Shown: positions 59,946-64,000 of the stretch, in pieces
How positions within the stretch are numbered: position 1 is the stretch's first letter
Layout: the number at the start of each line of letters is the position of its first letter
Assembly: GCA_011800155.1 (NCBI GenBank)
Contig: CM022370.1
Coordinates: 1,550,001 to 1,614,000, forward strand
Reading direction: 5' to 3'
From: Flammulina velutipes
Lineage: Eukaryota > Basidiomycota > Agaricomycetes > Agaricales > Physalacriaceae
DNA: 64,000 nucleotides
The notes under the pieces: model-generated
Seen by the model: only the letters and a program-made list of their open reading frames with translations
The model's database searches: none
What the model was told of the DNA's origin: nothing
Position numbers and translations under genes: made by a program

Positions 59946-62004
59946 ATGCTCCCACGCTCTCCTGAAAGCATACTAAACGCAGACGAACCTATTCCTTGCA
60001 GCCCTGCGCGAGTGAAGCACCAAATCACGAAATCACCGCCAATGATGATATTTCACTTCAAAGAGTATACACTTGAAAACCGTCTCGAACCGCCGCTAGA
60101 GGCTTTGAGATCCCTCAAGTACACTCAGCTGGACATGGACACTCGCACCTCAGGGTGAGTTACGCTTGTGTAGTCGTTTGTAAGGGTTCTCAACGGGAGA
60201 TAATCATAGAACAACGGTGGAAGCCTTTGCAAAGCCACTACTCGAACTTTTCAACAATCACCTTATGACTGATGGGAATGCTATGACATACATGCCACCT
60301 ACAGTACCTCCCATGAGGCTGGAACACGTTCAAAGCGGTGAGGCATGGTTGTATTGTATTCATCGACTGACTCAGTATAGATCCATGTGATGCGACTTTG
60401 TTCACGGTGGGGGTGTCCAAGGACCAAGAGTGGTCACCTTCAGCATTCTTGACTGGCTCGTTGAAGAAGCCTCCACGAACAATTGACTGGCAATCGGAAA
60501 GGAAATGTCTGGCAGTCACTATATTCATTGTGAGTCTAACTGATGAAATGTCCAGTGACTTGATTTTATCTAACAGATAGTCTCCGAATATCATTCGCTG
60601 GGATGACATTATTGCCTGTAAAAACGGCGAGTTCTTGAAGAGTAATCCAGCAACCTTCCAGATCCTGGACAATATCCGTACGATATCCTTCCACACAAAT
60701 TGTGGTTATGGAATCGTGTCAGACGGGACATATTCGTTGCTTTTCCATAACCAAGGTTCAAATTGCCCTTACACGGTTGTCGAGATCCTATCAACTTCAC
60801 TGGTATCTGTTCGAATCCTTCTGTTCCTTATCATCTACCAGGAAGCTTCAAAGTCTCGAATGTTTCCAGGACGCCCAATAGCGAACATATGCAGGGGTGC
60901 TTTGCCTGAGGAGGCGCGCAGCGAGGCGGATATTCACTCTGGACTTCGAGGCTTTGACTTTTACACCCTTCAGCGCAGCCCAGAACTGTGGACCAGCCTC
61001 TGCCGCTGGAAAGAGGATGTCCTCGAGCAGGCAGATTATCACTCGCCTGTCGCAGGGGACAGCTTGACTGTCCGGGTTCACGAGTTCGGACGTCGCGAAT
61101 TCCTGTGGAGATCACCCCTCCCTCACCCAGTGATTCCCAATGACACTCTTCACATCATCACTCAGAACAAAAGGCCGCGATCCTTGGAGGCAGATAAGAT
61201 TTTGGCCTCGAAACCCACGCTGTCCTTTGAGATCACCCAATCTGTGCGGACTGGTCACAATTACTTCTCTCAAGTCTTCTTTGGTCGTCTGGCTGGCACA
61301 GATACGCCACTCTGCTTGAAGCTCTTTGACGAGCGTCTTTTCCGCATGCCTGCTCCTCCGAAGGGTTCGCAATCCCCGCTGCGTAGGCTATCCGACATGA
61401 ACTTTGCTGATGATATGATGCGGAGGGAAGAAGCTGTATATACACGCCTGTCCTACCTTCAAGGCTCCGCTATACCACACTGCTATGGCTTTCATTTGGT
61501 GCGTGCACTGACGCCGTTGGCGGTCTTATCTCACATATTTCAGTTCATTCTTCCGGATGGGTATAATGCTTGGGGCATGTTCTTGGAGATCATCGAAGGT
61601 GTAAGCCTAGCGGACGTTAAATTGTCATCCATGAATGTCGAAGTACAGCGCGATTTCGTGAGTGCCTCCAAACTTATTTTCGCCGCTCCCTTTGACCAAG
61701 TCCCTAGCTCACTCGTGTGCGACACACTCTCCGGGCGTTCAATTTTGCTAGCATCGAGCAAAGTGACTGGCATGGCGGACAAATCATCTGCACCACGCCT
61801 CCGAAGGACCTTGGGAGCACATCGCCTTTCAATGATGTCGTTTTCATCGACTTCGCCTTCACCAATCACCGTCTCGGCGAAACGACCCGTCTGGCACCTC
61901 TGCGAATGGAAGGGCATTTGAAGTACATGCTAATGTTCGATCTGTCTATCGACATGAAGCTCTTGCAGGAGTGTTGGATTCCGAAAATGGAAGAGGAATA
62001 CTAG
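59946..62004 (+). CDS. Kinase-like (degenerate protein-kinase fold) protein, tandem copy 2
   Basis: Same exon plan as copy 1, starting MLPRSPESIL at 59946. The exon SPNIIRWDDIIACKNGEF follows an intron starting at 60528. Motifs are FSQVFFGRLAG, LCLKLFDE, REEAVYTRLSYLQG, GMFLEIIEG, GIEQSDWHGGQI, FIDFAF and the end KMEEEY. Every frame and splice site I could check is intact, with only scattered substitutions against copy 1, so the duplication is recent and both copies look expressed or recently under selection. The missing His of the HRD motif in both copies points to a pseudokinase or an atypical kinase. Confidence 0.7.
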
Positions 62005-62564
62005 AACTCGTCTTGTTCTGGGTCGCGCGCTGGAACCAAGTTGAAGTGGAGGAAGCGCGTCATCGTCTCCAAAAACTGGGGGATCGGGGCAGAGAATGTT
62101 GAACGGCGCACCGTCACGGCATTATGCCCATGGTCGATGATTTGTTCGACGATGCTCCATTTCCAAGGTTTAGTTCTGTTTCTATCTTCAATAAGCTGGC
62201 TAGATGATATTTTCCCAGTTTACTGCTCAACCTTTAGGTTCGGCTCCTTACACAAATGTTATATCCAACGATGCCATATATATCGAAGACCATCGGATAT
62301 TACGGTTCATTGTAAGCAAAGGTTCGGCCATACCCCTCCCTTCGTTTTACGGGATATGTTGTACATGATTAAATATCCGTTTTGGAGACTAGAACACATA
62401 CATCAATGGCAGTCTTTTCGACAGTGTCGTGAGTTGATGATTCGTCACACGCATGCCGATGACTGAGTTTGAGGCAGGTAGAGTACGCGCCCGGAATTGT
62501 GCCACCAAAGGGCCCGCACCGATCGAAAATGTTCAACAGAAACGTAGATGAGTGTAGGAGAATG
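62005..62564. other. Intergenic region 3' of the kinase-like pair
   Basis: About 560 bp. The first part is duplicated 3' flank; the rest shows no supported gene. The adjacent gene converges. Confidence 0.5.
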
Positions 62565-64000
62565 TCATGACGATGACTTGTCAGATGCGCTGGATTCTGA
62601 CAATCGTCGAGTAGTCGCATTATCCATCCTAGAACTCTCTGGTTTCGCGTCCAGCGCCCCGTGCAATTTGTTCCACTCCTGGTCAACAGCCCTCAGCTTA
62701 TGCAACAGAATCTTGATGGGCTTCCTGTCAGGCTTCGGGTTCGAGCTATCTGCCACCATCTCCAGTATCGTCGGATCCTGGAGGCGAGAACCATCAGGCC
62801 CGTATAGTGCCAGGAGCTTGAGAGTCTCAGAGCAGTCTGCCGCAAATTTATCAGCTTCCTCGGGATCCTTCATCTGAAGTGCGGCAAGAATATGGCGCTG
62901 CAAAGAATTATATGTCAGCGGTTAGGCCTATCGAGCAAAAAAAGCTCTACATACCCTCTCAATCTTAATGTTCAGTGACTCCGTCTTGAACGGTACCTTC
63001 TTACCCTCATGTTTATCAAATAATCTCTGAAGGAACCGGTACAGGATCAAGACGGTCGGCACACTCTGTGGTTTGCCACGGTTTAAGAACCAACTCCTCC
63101 AATCTAGTTCCTTCTGTAACAACAGATCGACGCGTTTGGAGGTTTTGATGAAGATCTCTTCGTCGTCGTCATCAGGCTGCGGGGATCTCTGGCGAGGATC
63201 GACAGTACGGACTCTCCAGCCAGGAGGAGGCCCTGTCATGGGAGGTAAGGGAGCTTGCGGTGGTGGTGGTGGATCCTTCAGGTCTGGAAGGTACCCACTA
63301 CGCATTCGCTTTGAGGACGGACTCTGAACTACGGGATGATACGAGTTGGGGCCATACGGGGGTCGAGGTTGAGCGCGAGAGCTTGAACTAGGCGTAGGAG
63401 GAAGAGAAGGCGATTGAGGTTCAAGATGATGGGGGTGGTGATATGAGTTCGGAGCGCTACCATACCGAGGCATCTGGGATGGATGCGGGTCGAGGTACAT
63501 GCTTTCCGGAGAGTGCGCACGTTTCTTTGCGTTTGGATATTCCAAGGATGGATCGACAACCATGTTGTTGGCGAAAGGTCTTGCATAGCCCACCGGGCTC
63601 ATAGGCGGTGATGGCGAGCGCGAATCCTGGAGAAATCGGGGTATTCGGGGCGGGGCAGGTATTTGTCCTGGCCGAGCGCCCTAGGGAATGTCAGAAATAG
63701 CGTGTGAGGTGAGATGATCGCTCTTACCAGCTCTACGATGATCTCAATAGTTCTTTCGGTAGATATGCTGAGGTTGGCATTCATCATCTCGTCATTGTTG
63801 TCCTCGGTGACTCGGAGAAAGAACTGCCGATACTTCCCTCGCAAGGTGTATACCTTGGCAGGGCCTACAGACAGAATAGTTCGGCGATGGGTAAGAATAA
63901 CATTATTGTGAATCCATACCGTCTATCCGTGATGGTCCTTCCTGGAGCTGTTCACACTGAATAGCAAAATCAGGACACGCGTACGTCGCAGCAGAAATAA
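62565..64000 (-). CDS. Pro/Ser-rich hypothetical protein (5' end beyond right edge)
   Basis: Runs in from the right edge: CEQLQEGPSRID, intron, then PAKVYTLRGKYRQFFLRVTEDNN. An intron near 63680-63724 follows. A long exon then has a Pro/Ser/Tyr-rich part (PPPPPQAPLPPMTGPPP) and a helical part, TSKRVDLLLQKELDWRSWF. The last intron (about 62898-62956) leads to RHILAALQMKDPEEADKF and a Ser-rich end at 62565. The C-terminal half looks helical. No family recognised. The low-complexity middle suggests a regulatory or nuclear protein, but this is a guess. Confidence 0.65.

Larger units (their letters stand above)
57299..62130 (+). repeat. Tandem segmental duplication (two units of about 2.2 kb)
   Basis: Unit 1 spans about 57299-59485 and unit 2 about 59946-62150. 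Similarity begins at the start codon and runs through exons and introns to roughly 130 bp past the stop. The 5' flanks do not match. Confidence 0.85.

Noticed and set aside
1..64000. tRNA and rRNA genes, CRISPR arrays, transposons
   Set aside because: A by-eye search for tRNA B-box sequence, long inverted or direct terminal repeats and transposase or reverse-transcriptase motifs found nothing convincing. CRISPR is not expected in a fungus.

Overview
The window looks like nuclear DNA of a mushroom-forming basidiomycete (Agaricomycetes). Almost every gene is broken by several introns of about 45-60 bp, genes are packed on both strands, and several products belong to families typical of these fungi: a DUF6533 membrane protein, RTA1-like proteins, HSL-type esterases, SET proteins in tandem and a ferrichrome-type NRPS. 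The species assignment is inference. All exon joins were made by hand from reading frames and GT/GC-AG signals.

Layout. 1-11,459 (-) is a large ferrichrome/siderophore-type NRPS, cut by the left edge, with domain order A-T-C-A-T-C-A(degenerate)-T-C. Two GATA-factor sites of the fungal iron-repressor type lie directly before its ATG. Next come an RTA1-like membrane protein (12.6-13.7 kb), a tandem pair of HSL-family alpha/beta hydrolases (14.2-16.8 kb), a tandem pair of SET-domain proteins (16.8-20.0 kb, the second frameshifted) and a P1B heavy-metal ATPase with a long cysteine-rich N-terminus (20.2-23.9 kb).

24.2-40.1 kb is mostly housekeeping: mitochondrial IF-2, two unrecognised proteins, MCM2, a DUF6533 membrane protein, the GPN-loop GTPase Gpn1/Npa3 and Cdk1/Cdc2. 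Cdk1 contains a 6-nt microexon and one unusually long intron carrying MCB-like motifs. 40.6-41.6 kb is a decayed Cdc1/Ted1-type metallophosphoesterase. 42.2-46.8 kb holds two low-complexity, probably nuclear, proteins facing each other. 47.6-51.7 kb holds a Bos1/membrin SNARE, a metallo-beta-lactamase-fold enzyme and a Ser-rich single-pass membrane protein with duplicated exons. 52.0-57.1 kb is a P5B (Ypk9/ATP13A2-type) ATPase. Head-to-head with it begins a near-identical tandem pair of kinase-like genes (57.3-62.0 kb). A Pro-rich hypothetical gene runs off the right edge.

Themes. Three recent local duplications (hydrolases, SET, kinase-like) and one internal exon duplication show active tandem duplication. 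A recurring TGTGGCG element sits 85-230 bp upstream of many start codons in gene orientation. Three GC-AG introns are needed to keep conserved proteins in frame. Metal handling recurs (siderophore NRPS, P1B and P5B ATPases), but nothing in the sequence ties these into one cluster.
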